A stretch of DNA of 64,000 nt from Dichetophora obliterata (taxonomy: Eukaryota; Arthropoda; Insecta; Diptera; Sciomyzidae). Shown piece after piece: positions 10,838 through 21,390 of this stretch. Location: the NCBI GenBank assembly GCA_963920525.1, contig OY986435.1, positions 263,812,962 through 263,876,961 of the forward strand. Reading direction: 5' to 3'. Every line of letters begins with the position of its first letter. Positions within the stretch are counted from its first letter, which is position 1. A model generated the notes under the pieces. It was not told where the DNA came from. It did no database searches and was given only the letters and a program-made list of their open reading frames with translations. The translations under genes were made by a program, and so were the position numbers.

Positions 10838-11265
10838 CCTTGTTATTTATTATGTTGATTTTCTTTGATTTAAATACAGATTCTAATTGTCTGATAGTTT
10901 AAATCATTCTTGATTTTAAATACAAATTCTAGTTGTTTGATAGTTAAAAATCGTTTATTGAGCTTTAGGTCAGGTAAGAACAATTAACTGCTGTAACTAT
11001 TCAATCAAACAGATAACTAATTAATCAGCTAGTGATGTTTTCTTTTTCATATTGAAAATGTTGTTATTGTTGTTTCTTTGGAAAAAATTCGTTACAGCAA
11101 TTAATTGTTCTAACCTGACCTAAAGCTCAATTTTATTTGGTATTTCAACGATTTAAAGTATCAAACAACTAGCATTTGTATCTTAAATCAAGAATGATTT
11201 AAACTATTAAACATTTAGAATTTGTATTATATCATAGAAAATCAACATTAATATACAACTTTATA
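10838..11265. mobile_element. Fold-back element, family A, fullest copy
   Basis: The left arm (10838-11000) reads TTATGTTGATTTTC, AAATACAGATTCTAATTG, TTTAAATCATTCTTGATTTT and GAGCTTTAGGTCAGGT. The right arm (about 11090-11265) is its inverse. The spacer contains GTTGTTATTGTTGTTTCTTT. Further copies are the single arm at 10033-10140 and the near-complete element at 62203-62508. No coding sequence. Autonomous partner unknown. Confidence 0.75.
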
Positions 11266-11667
11266 TATGGTACGCTTATATGAAACACACATTGCATAGT
11301 TTGCTGACATCGAAACGGTCCGCTTCAGTGCTTTTAAAAGTGCTCACCGTTTTCAACCGAGCCGATTGGCTATCTGGGTAACAAAAAAAAAAAAATGAAT
11401 GCAACTGATGAGAATTTATATAGGTATGTTTTACATACATATTAATAAAAAATAACAACAACAACAAAAAAAGCAGCACTACAACGAACGACGTGATTAC
11501 GAACCAAACAAGCAAACACAACAACAACAACAACAACCGTAAAAACAGCTACTGCAGCTAAGCAGCTTGTGCATTTCTCATACGAATATATGAATTTTTC
11601 ATCTTCTTAGATTTTGCTATTTTATTACAAACCGCGCCCCCATACAAACCGCGCTGTAAGACGTAAT
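11266..11667. other. Non-coding with (CAA)n simple repeats
   Basis: CAA/AAC-rich runs at about 11453-11473 and 11515-11537. No gene supported. Confidence 0.55.
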
Positions 11668-12633
11668 TCTACGTCAAAAATATCTATTATAGTTTATATC
11701 AAAAAATCTTTGACCCCTGGGAAGGTCCATGTTTATGGAATAATCATATTGTTGATTATGATTTACTGGCTTTCTGTGGTGACTTTAATATAAATCTACT
11801 TTCAAGTGATTTATCGAAACAAGTTTTATATGACAATCGGTAGTAAACGGTAGTTAATGAACAATTCTTGATTCTCGATTATTTTATAGTATCCGATTCT
11901 TCTGCTATCTCACTCCTTGATCAATTATTCTTTCTTTCTGACCATGATCTAATTTTCTGCTTGTTAAATGTAAACTTATCACGTAATGTAACGTCATGTC
12001 ATTTTTTTAAAGAGATTTCCAACGCATTAATTATGCGTCTTTGTTCCAAGACATATCTGTGACCCCGTTAAATGGTTCCTAGTTTCATCACAATATTAAT
12101 GATAAACTTAGTTTTCTTATAGAACCAATTAAATCTCTGTTTGAGAGACATGTTCCTTTGTGTACGATTAATATAAAAAAATGAGTATTGTCCCTTGCTT
12201 ACGGAGCATGTTCTAAATGCTATAAAAAGGAACAAACTTCGGAAATTATGGAGAAAAAACCGTAGCTCAATCCGCTGGAAAGCCTATAGAATTGCAAGGA
12301 ATGAGCCTGTTTGTTTTAATCAGACAGGCTAAATCATGATATTTGAGACCAAACAAAAATGATGGAATAACTCCCTTCCAACCAAAAAGTTATGGAATAG
12401 CATTAAAAAACTTAGGGTTTGCAATAAAAGTGCCACTGAATGCCTGTTAAATCCAGAAGACCTTAATAATTTTTTTATTGACTCTATTCTTCTTCCAGTA
12501 ATAATACTTTCCTGGCAGGGCAACACTCTTTTAAATTTGCTGCAGTAAATTAGCTCAATGTTGGGAAATGGCTCATGCAGATTAAATCAAATGCAAAAGG
12601 TGAAGATGGAATTACTATATAGTTTCTGAAACT
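11668..12633 (+). pseudogene. Decayed LINE fragment: endonuclease to start of RT
   Basis: Broken frames on the + strand show, in order: LAFCGDFNINLL near 11766 (the GDFN motif of an apurinic-type endonuclease), a domain end with LLDQLFFLSDHDLIFCLL near 11915-11960, a basic linker (LRKLWRKNRSSIRWK, near 12240), KKLWNSIKKL near 12390, and the beginning of the polymerase (IKSNAKGEDGI, near 12590). Several stops and frame changes intervene. The order matches an I/jockey-type non-LTR retrotransposon. Sequence ends abruptly near 12633, next to a GGCGCGTAGGCAGG motif typical of a hAT end. The LINE at 14290 repeats the polymerase start, so it is a second copy rather than a continuation. Confidence 0.7.
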
Positions 12634-14289
12634 TATATGGCACAGGCGCGTAGGCAGGGAAATTTGGGGCAAGAACCCCTCCCCCCGAAACGATCGAATT
12701 TTAACGAATTTCGAGAGAAGCATTCAGCAAAACATGGCAGCCGTTTTGTGTTTATGGTCACGATAAAGATCTTAATCAAAGTAGATCAAAAACAAAAAGA
12801 CTCCATTTAAAGCATTTACTGTGAGAAGACTATAATGTATAGACTTTAATCTTTTTTAAGTACACTGATGGAATATGTGTTAAAATTCAATGAAAATGTT
12901 TTCATATCAAATGAATTTGTTTTTTAAATAAAGCTTGAAACAATTTCATTTAAGTTAAACTCAATGTTTGCACAGTTCAATTTAAAACGAAAGTTTTTTT
13001 TTTAAGACAATGTTTTTAAATATACTTTTATAGTAAACATTTACAGTTTAAAAACATTTGTTTAAAAAACTTAAAAAAAAACTTTTGTATTCAAAATAAA
13101 TATTTAAAAACATTATCTTAAAATAATGTTCTTAAATTAAAAACAATAAAATTAAATCATTTTTTCAATGCCATTTTTAATTTTTTCGAGTTTTTGATTT
13201 CAAATTCGTAATAAGCGACCAATACCATATTGTATTCGACCTCTCGAATACCATATTTCAACTCCATTCGATGAAGTTCGCGTTTTATTGCGGCTTAATA
13301 TATTGAAGTCTACTAAATATTAATATAATAAATTAGTTTTTATTTCATCTTGTGTTAATTATTTGTAAAACCAATTTAAAAATATGTTCACACAATCAAA
13401 ATCAAAATGCACATTGAAATATTGTTCCTTATATTATTTACGTAAAAGAATATTTAAGTCTCTCTGTATGTAGTTTTTTCAGAATAAATTTCAACGCTAG
13501 TTGAATTCGTTGAAAAAGTTTTTACGCCATAACTTCTGAACTTCTTAAAGAACACACTTTCATTTTATATCTTTGGAAAGGTAATAAAACGTAAAAAAAA
13601 TTAAAATAATGAAAATGAAAAAAATTATAGCACCTGTTGCTGTCATGGTATTAAACTTTGAAATTAATAATAGGTCATGTAACTGCAATTTTTTTAAAAT
13701 ATTTTTCCCTCAAATAAAATTTCTCTGTTTACGAAAATAGCAATTAAATGGACAGAGCTACGTTGTCTAAAATTAGACCCTACGTGCCTATGGGTCCACA
13801 AAAAAAATCTCAAAACATTAAACTCCGGACTTGGTTTTCTAAGCAATAACCTAATCTTAACACAAAATTTGAGCCAAGTCGGAGATGGTCAGTGCAACTG
13901 ATGTTACTCTTTAATATGAAATGGGCGACATAGTCAAAACAATTTGTTCCTACTTTGACAAAACATGTTTAATGCAAATTTTTTTATAACATGTCGTTAA
14001 AAATTCGTTAAAAAATTGCTTGAAACTTTTTTAACCTTTTGTATGAAAAATCATGCATTGATATTAAAGCCATTGTGTTGAATTTAAAACGTGATGATTT
14101 TTTCAGTGTATGTATTGATTTTGACAAATATTTTGTACCCTACATTTGTAGGCACTGCTTTAATCAGACAAATCGACCTGTAACGTTTATATATCCATAC
14201 GTTACATATCCATCAATAAGCCGATTCCAGAAGATTTTTGAAATGTGGCCGGTTTCAGTCGCTTCGAAAACTGAAAACATGCATGAGAA
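12634..14289. other. AT-rich DNA beginning with a hAT-like end
   Basis: 12634-12700 reads CACAGGCGCGTAGGCAGG followed by a GGGG/CCCCTCCCCCC pair, resembling the ends of hAT elements elsewhere in this window (24749, 39173). No opposite end or transposase is visible before 14290. The rest is A/T-rich with no supported gene. Confidence 0.4.
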
Positions 14290-15682
14290 GTAAAACTGCA
14301 GAAGAAAGGCTCAACGGGTTAGCTCTTCTAAATGTTCACAGGGATGTGGAAGTGACCATAGAAGAAATTTTAAGTGCACTACTAGCCCGACAAAATTATA
14401 TTTATTAAACAATATAAAAAAGATAAACCTACCTCCCGAAATTACATATACTGCCACATATATCAGTCCTCTAACACTTATTATAAATGCATGTTTCTTG
14501 TCATCTTCATTTCCTGACTTGTGGAAAGCGGTGATTGTCCTGCCAGTAGCAAAAAAGACAAAACCATGTCCCAATGATTTCAGAGCTATAAGCATTTTAC
14601 CAACGCTATCAAAGTATGTGAAAAACGTATGGCTGGACAAATCAAAAAATATCTTTTTGAAAAAAAATCTTTTGTCACCTAAGTGAATCTTAATTCTTGT
14701 GTCATAAATTGAAGACTTTATATGAGTTTGGTGATAGTCAATCTAATGTCGAGTTATTTGTGTTATAGTTCTCAAAAGATTTACGTTGGTGAATTATTTT
14801 CGCAGTATAAATTAGTTTTAAGTGGAGTTCCATAAGGTTCCATACTTGGTCCTCTGCTATTCTTAATATTTATTAACGATATTTTTGGTGTCGCAGACAC
14901 GCATCTATTCATGCATATTCAGACGATGTCCAGCTGTATCTTTCACGACGAACTGGGCTACTTGATGATCTCTACTTTAGAATGAATGAAGATCTCACCA
15001 GCATTTATGGGTGATCTACTGTTATAAATGATATCCCTGACCTATTTATTGGAACAAGCAAATTAACTGTTGTGTCAAAAATTGTGAATCTTTCCATATT
15101 AATTCCTCTTTGTCTTGTGTTGATCATGCTAATAGTGTAGTCCAACAAGTTATATCCAATTATATCCAACGTAATCTAAGAATGTCTGCTAATGTAACTC
15201 CTGTCGGTATAAAGCGTAATATAGCTGTGATGACGTACTCAGAAATAGTACACTGTAAATACGGCTCATCCTCTCAGTTAAAACTTCAAATTGTCTATAA
15301 TAATGTATTATGAATATGGCCTACGAAGATTTGATCATCTCTCCACTTTCAGAAATGCAATTTTTGAATGTGACCTAGCTGTATATGTTAACGCAATAAA
15401 CTGCATTAATCTACATAAGCTCATTCATGAAAAGGCACCTCTTTAGCTGTCGTATTTTGATTGTACCTAGGCATAATTCGCTAAACACCTCCCCCTTGTT
15501 CTTCATTAGCGGCATTAGACTTTGAAGTGCTCTGCCTCGAAGGCTAAAAGAAATCGTAGGCAAAGGTTTTTTTAGACAATCTATTCTTACTTTTTTCTCT
15601 CTTCTTCTTTGCAATAAACTGCTCCCAGTATTTGTTTATTTTTTATTTTTAATTTCTATTATATTTTTTAATTTCTATTCTA

Positions 15683-16969
15683 TTGGGGGTTGGAATTAGT
15701 TTTAAAGGTTTTCTAAGAGATGGCGTAACTATCAATAGATCGCATCGGGCACACCTGTGACTATATTCATTTCAAAGCACATTGTCTAAGCTTCATTTTT
15801 CAGTATGTGTCATTCCACTGAAGTGTAAACAACATATATTTTTTTCTCTGTGAACATGTCGACTTTCGTTCCAACAAAACGCAATTTGCGGGATGGTTTA
15901 CTTTTGTGCTTCCATTTGAAGAAAAAAGGGGTTGAAGCACAACGCACGCTTACTGAGGCTTACGGGGACTATGCTCCATCGATTTCTACTTCTGAGTACT
16001 GGTTCCGTCGGTTTAAAAGTGGTGATTTTGATACGGAAGACAAAGAGCGTCCGGGCCAGCCGAAAAAGTTTGAAGATGAGGAATTGGAGGCTTTGCTCGA
16101 TGAAGACCCGTGTCAAACCCTTCAAGAATTGTCAGAATCATTGGGAGTCGACTTATCAACGGTCGGCAAACGCTTGAAGGCCATGGGAATGATTCAAAAG
16201 CAAGGAAATTGGGTGCCGTACCAGTTGAAGCCGAGAGACGTTGAACGGTGATTTTGCATGTGCGAACAACTGCTTCAACGGCATAAAAGGAAGAGTTTTT
16301 GCATCGTATTGTCACTGACGATGAAAAGTGGATCCATTACGATAATCCTAAGCAAAAAAAATCGTGGGGACCACCCGGCCATGCATCAACATCGAGGGCC
16401 AAGCCGAATATTCATGGCGCCAAGCTTATGCTGTGTATTTGGTGGGATCAGAAGGGTGTCGTGTACTATGAGCTGCTAAAACCTAACGAAACCATCACTG
16501 GGGAACGCTACCAATAACAATTGATGCAATTGAGCCGAGCATTAAAGGTGAAACGGCAGGAATATGCCAAAAGACACGACAAAGTGGTTTTTCAACATGA
16601 CAACGCACGGCCACATGTTGCAAGAACCGTCAAGGAAACGTTGGAGGCGCTGAATTGGGATGTGCTACCCCACCCGCCTTATAGCCCAGACATAGCCCCT
16701 TCCGACTACCACCTATTCAGATCGATGACGCATGGCTTGGCTGAGCAGCGCTTCACTTCTTACGAGGATACCAAAAAATGGGTCGATTCGTGGATTGCCT
16801 CAAAAGACGAATTGTTCTTCCGGCGCGGAATCCATATGCTGCCAGAAAGATGGGAAAATGTTGTAACTAACGATGGACAATACTTTGAATAATATACATT
16901 GTACCGTTGTTTCTAAATAAATGCTCAAAAACCGAAAAAAAAACCTTTAAAATTAATTCCAACCCCCAA
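15683..16969 (+). mobile_element. mariner element, 1287 bp, both ends present
   Basis: Terminal inverted repeats begin TTGGGGGTTGGAATTA and continue TTTTAAAGGTTTT, about 28 bp with one mismatch at each inspected place. TA target duplications lie at 15681-15682 and 16970-16971. The length is normal for mariner. It is inserted into the T-rich tail of the LINE pseudogene at 14290-17122. Confidence 0.92.
15856..16892 (+). pseudogene. mariner transposase, DD34D type, inactivated
   Basis: ATG at 15856 gives MSTFVPTKRN, the usual mariner start. The N-terminal helix-turn-helix region (EYWFRRFKSGDFDTEDK, then RPGQPKKFEDEELEALLDED) runs to a TGA at 16249. The catalytic domain carries the first Asp in [12 protein letters not shown] (16305 on), the second in FQHDNARPH (about 16590) and the third in YSPDIAPSDYHLF. 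Thirty-four residues separate the second and third Asp, so it is DD34D. The end is ENVVTNDGQYFE. I count three lesions: TGA 16249-16251, a one-base frame change near 16298, and TAA 16515-16517. Catalytic residues survive, but no full protein can be made. In intact relatives the protein cuts and pastes the element at TA dinucleotides in the nucleus. Confidence 0.92.
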
Positions 16970-17122
16970 TATTCTATTTCTATTTCTATTCTATTTCTTA
17001 ATTTTTATTTAATTTCTATTATTTGTTATAACTAAATAAAACTAACTTTTGTAATATAATAGAAAAAATTTCTAAGTGTACTAATGCTAAGGTTTAAATT
17101 ACAATAAATTACAATAAAAATG

Positions 17123-17738
17123 TCATATGTATAAGCTGGTCCTATAAAATTTTTCTCCTTAACGTTTCCTTTTCTGGAAAAAGGTCGTTTGCTCCTTTTT
17201 CGATGTGTTTTTTTGCTCTATTTCGTTTGTTATGTTTTTGGCGTAGTGAGGATTTTCGATCAATTTTTTTTTATTTTTGTTCTTCCCTCTCATATGCGTC
17301 AAAACCCAGTGGTAAATGACACATTACGTTACCAATTATTTCTTTAATATAATGTAGCTGCGATGCCTCCAAATCTTAGTTACAAGACTCAACTACAGTT
17401 GTTTGGACTGAACTAAGACGATAGCACGCTCGCATCGTCGATTACTGTGTAAGGTAGATGTTATCATGGTTTTAGCGACTTTGCCCGAACAAATGTTATT
17501 GATAATTGCTTACAGGAGGGCTTGGAGGGCTTGGAGGGCTTGGAGGGTTGGAGGCCTTGTAGCCTTGTCAATGGTTACGTCATTTAACACTGGAAAGTAG
17601 CAAATCAAAGCTCATTTGTAAACCTTAACATATTCTGAAAATCCTGCGAATGTCAAATATTCAATAAAACAGACTAACAATAAAAATCTCAAAATAACAG
17701 TTCAATCTCCAACCTTCGAGAGAGAGAGAAAGAAAAAA
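17123..17738. other. Non-coding; includes a G-rich 9-bp tandem repeat
   Basis: No gene. GGAGGGCTT is repeated from 17515 to 17554 (four GGAGGG runs plus a fifth partial) in an otherwise AT-rich setting. A GA tract occurs at about 17721-17738. Confidence 0.6.
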
Positions 17739-17746
17739 AGCATTCT

Positions 17747-18687
17747 CATGGCAGAATAACCAGGTAGGGTAAAGAGATTCACCACACCGACAGCTAATGT
17801 CAAAATCATGTCAAAATCACAAAATACAGTGCTGCCGTATCTTCAAAGAAAAATCCATGATGGTATCATTAAGGGTATTCACAGTTGCGTGGTTTTCAGT
17901 GTGGCTAAAAAAACACCGTAGTCTTAATACCACACTTCACCAACCTGGTTTTATATACTTATGTTGTTGTTTTGCATGAAAGCTCTACAAACCAAAACTC
18001 TGGTAGTTTTAAGTAGCCCAATGATATGTTTGATGAACGTGGTTTTTAAAGTTCCATTAACAGGTGTTGCTTTATGTGTTTTTACAGCAGTTTAACTGTT
18101 TCTTTGTATTTCGTTTCTTTTCCAATAAGTCAATTAGATTCGTTTGCTTAGTTTCGTTTGTTGTGTATGTGTTTTTTTGTGTGCATGTTTTTTCACATGT
18201 GATGTAGGCTGCACATTTATGCGCACTGAGAGCGGAATCTGTTAAATATTATTCTTTATACTAAACTGGAAAACGGGGAAGTTTTTACTTTTAAACAAAA
18301 TTTGAAGCAGCGTCTTAGAATTTGCTAATGGAATAAGGTAGATTGGGCCATTCGCTATAATTTCATTGTTTCAAACAGTCGCGCTTTTGTGTTTTTGGTT
18401 TTTTTAAACTAATATTTATATTGAAATTAAGAATTCAAAAAAATAAACAGAAAATAATGGGCAATAATAATTCAGCGAAAATAAAACTTTAAAATCACAT
18501 AAAAACTTATTTGTTTCATTGAATATACATTTTTTCTTACTTTATCTCATTTACCCTAGTACAAATCCCCTCAAAGCATTTGTCTCACAAAAATCAACAA
18601 TACTGAAAAGTGGCATCGCTAAAATTAATTTTGACATTAGCTGTCGGTGTGGTGAATCTCTTTACCCTACCTGGTTATTCGGCCATG
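17747..18687. mobile_element. P-like non-autonomous element 1 (941 bp)
   Basis: It starts CATGGCAGAATAACCAGG and ends as its inverse (CCTGGTTATTCGGCCATG). The inverted identity extends about 60 bp, through GAGATTCACCACACCGACAG. A perfect 8-bp target duplication, AGCATTCT, flanks it (17739-17746 and 18688-18695). The 8-bp duplication and the CATG...AATAAC terminus recall the P superfamily (P element ends begin CATGATGAAATAAC). No transposase is encoded. Relatives occur at 33862 and 51168. The hAT superfamily also makes 8-bp duplications, so the class is an inference. Confidence 0.85.
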
Positions 18688-18695
18688 AGCATTCT

Positions 18696-19415
18696 GATAA
18701 ATAGTCCTCACTGGTAAAATTTTCCATGACATGATATCTTCTCTCTTCTAACAATGTTTATTAGATTCTTTCTAATCTTTTACTGGATTTCTATTTACAT
18801 TTGCTAAGGCTTATCATAGGCAAACAGATAGACTCTAAATAAAAACGTTGTAAGCGCGAATCAGATAAATCTTCTGTAGAAACATTGTAAGTGAGGGTCT
18901 AACTCGTTGTGGTTAACTCCCAAGTGGTGAACTCCCAATTTTGTGGTGAACTTCCAAGTGTACTAAGTACATAAATACTGTTAAGCACTTTTCACAACTA
19001 TCGCAAGACAAATCAGGTAAACAACAAAATATTATTCTTAACATAAGAAATTATTAATTATTACTTGCAAACTTAAAAAGTTGACTCAAGCAAGTCTAAT
19101 TTGATAAGAAAACTTAATTTTCTATAGTTAATTGTTACTTTTTGATAAGATTTTGACAGGCGCTGCAATAATGCTTATTTTAATTGCACTTATTTAATCA
19201 AAAACAGAACAAAGAAAAGTTCGAAAAATATGTCTGATATTGTACAGAATATTTGGGCTTACAATTTGAATGCTCTTAGAGTCAGTTTTTCAGCTTTAAC
19301 TTTGAATTGAGTTTTTCAGTGAATTAAAAGCATAGCTTAAACCCCCTTTAATTTGGTATATAATTTTGCTTGTCAAAAATTAATCAAACAAAATAAAAGT
19401 GGAAAAATAATAAAA
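18696..19415. other. Non-coding, nothing recognised
   Basis: AT-rich, with a short GTGGTGAACT(T/C)CCAA near-duplicate at about 18919-18960. No gene supported. Confidence 0.55.
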
Positions 19416-19935
19416 GGTATTCGCTACATTTGTTAAGTCCTGTCAAAATGTTATATGGGAAAAGATTTAGCAGCTTGCTAGCAAGTTAACAAAGACAGCA
19501 CCATATTTTTGTTTAACAGATACCAGTTGTTAAGTCGGAAACGTCAAACTTATTGAGTGTTGTCATGAACTGTTTTGGGAATGAGTTTTAACAAGTACCA
19601 AATTATTTTTGATTTTCAGCTTTAAAATCTTAAAACTGCTCTTTATTAATAAAGAAATAAACATTTTAACCATTGCAATGGTTCTGAGTAGCAAATGTAT
19701 TAAAACTGTTAACGCACTGTAATATAAAAACTAAAATACATTTTTGGTTACTGAGTACTGGTTGTACGAGTTATTAAAACCACAGAATTTTAGCTGTAGA
19801 AGTCTGCCAGCTGGTTTTGACATATCAGTTTAGCACTTGATTGTAAAATGTCTTAGCAGGTGCGTTAACATCAACAACTGCTTACTTTAACAATTTAGCA
19901 GTTTAGCAGGACTTAACAAATTTTACTGAATGCCC
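19416..19935. mobile_element. Short inverted-repeat element (about 520 bp)
   Basis: The left end GGTATTCGCTACATTTGTTAAGTCCTG is the inverse of the right end CAGGACTTAACAAATTTTACTGAATGCCC, about 22 of 27 matching. Internal sequence has further TTAGCAG/GTTAAC motifs in both orientations. No coding sequence; target duplication not clear. Confidence 0.55.
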
Positions 19936-20984
19936 TTATAGGTTTTATTTGTATTTTTAAACTTACAATAAAATATTGCGTGGAGAATTCATATATAACG
20001 GTCTTCGAAGGCATTCGACGCATATTGCTCTATACTGCTTTTTCTGAAGGAGCTACGATCGTTCTATCAAATTCAACATGTTTCAAGAGCACAGTCTTTA
20101 CTGAAGAAGATTACGTGGAAGTAAATAAGCAGTCAGCAAATTAAAATCTTCTGTAGTGCTCATGTTAGAGACCTTGAATTAAGAAAAAGAAAATAAAATA
20201 AATCAAAATTTGTCGCTCATTTTGTAGTTGGCTTGTGTTGAACTTGAAATGAAGAAGTGTTGAACACAAATTCTTACAATTTTATTTAAGGCTTTTAAAA
20301 AATTGCATTGTTGTTTACCTGCCACATTAACTAGCCTTTTACTGAGTTTTTTTAAAGTCAGCACTAAAAAATTGGCATTTATAACGTTTACTATTTTAAG
20401 ATTAAAACAAATTCTGTTTTAATTCTACACAATTTCATGTAAGCAATTTTGAAAGTACGTTCATGTTTTATTTCAACTACCGGACTTTTAGTTCTATTTA
20501 TAATTCTAATAATTTTTCAATCATCAAGACATATTTCTCGAGCTCGAGGTCAAGTATGTTTATGATTAAAACAACAAACTTCAATATAAAATATTTTGTA
20601 ATCGGCCAATAGTTTTTAAGTAGTCTTCGATAAAATTTTTTAATGATATCAGCAAAGTTTAATCTCACTTGAATATATTAATACCAACAAAAGCAACAAT
20701 AAAAAAACAAGCTTTTTATTTATTTGATTGCTAGTGATACAAATAAAAACAGTGGAAGTTAAAGAAAGAGAAAAGAAAGAAAGCAAAAAAAAACAGGGTA
20801 TAAAAACAACAAATAAAAGTAGTAAAGGTTGTAATCACTAGCAATTCACAACTACAACTACAACAACAACAGCAATAGCGACAACAATAGAAATAACAAC
20901 TATATCCTTGTAAAAAATTCAATTTCCTCTAAGCGGAAAGGATAACGTTTTGCTTATAAGCCAGCAGCATCATATTACAAAATG
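19936..20984. other. Non-coding; purine-rich stretch
   Basis: An A/G-rich and CAA-repeat segment at 20690-20900 creates long but compositionally biased frames. No gene supported. Confidence 0.55.
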
Positions 20985-21036
20985 ATGCACTAGAGCAGAA
21001 CAGAGAAGATGGTGAGTAAGTATGAGTGAATGAGTG

Positions 21037-21038
<2 letters not shown>

Positions 21039-21072
<34 letters not shown>

Positions 21073-21083
21073 AGTGTGTGTGC
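21039..21083. repeat. (GT)n microsatellite with GT-rich surroundings
   Basis: A GT dinucleotide tract with a few interruptions, followed to about 21390 by looser GTGTG-rich sequence. Open frames here are low-complexity artefacts. Confidence 0.9.
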
Positions 21084-21390
21084 AAGTATGTTTTTGTTTC
21101 GAGAAGCAACAAAATTGCTATGTCGTTGGTAGTAAACTGTTACTATCATTTTATGTGGGTGTGACTGTGTGAGTAGTGCTGTGTGAGTATTGGGTGAATA
21201 TCTGTGCGGGACTAAAATTGAAAATGAATTCATTGAAATCTACGCACGATTGACTAAGCATATATTTAATATTGCAGTGAAGTATAGAATCTATAGTATA
21301 GAAGGTAAATGAGAGCGATCTGTTCGTGCGTATGTAGCATTTGAGTAGGTTATTAGGTATGGGTGAGTGTATGTGCATGTGTCTGTGTTT

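Larger units (their letters stand above)
14290..17122 (+). pseudogene. Decayed LINE: reverse transcriptase and 3' end
   Basis: The polymerase begins near 14340. The 14498-14686 frame contains SSSFPDLWKAVIVLPVAKKT and NDFRAISILPTLSKYVK (fingers). SGVP-stop-GSILGPLLFLIFIND follows near 14820 and an active-site segment HAYSDDVQLYLS near 14910, where Y-S-D-D replaces the usual Y-A-D-D. C-terminal remnants lie at about 15310-15610. Multiple stops and frameshifts make it dead. A T-rich 3' region is split by the mariner element (15683-16969) and resumes with the same TTCTATTTCTATT text, ending near 17122 at AATAAATTACAATAAAAA. Likely I/jockey group; clade uncertain. It predates the mariner insertion. 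Confidence 0.75.

Noticed and set aside
12634..14289. A single LINE interrupted by a 1.7-kb insertion
   Set aside because: Both flanking fragments contain the start of the polymerase domain, so they overlap and must come from two separate LINE copies.
20731..20922. Cys/Phe-rich minus-strand frame
   Set aside because: Entirely explained by CAA and GAAA simple repeats.
20970..21378. His/Thr-rich frames over the GT microsatellite
   Set aside because: Translation of a (GT)n tract, not a gene.
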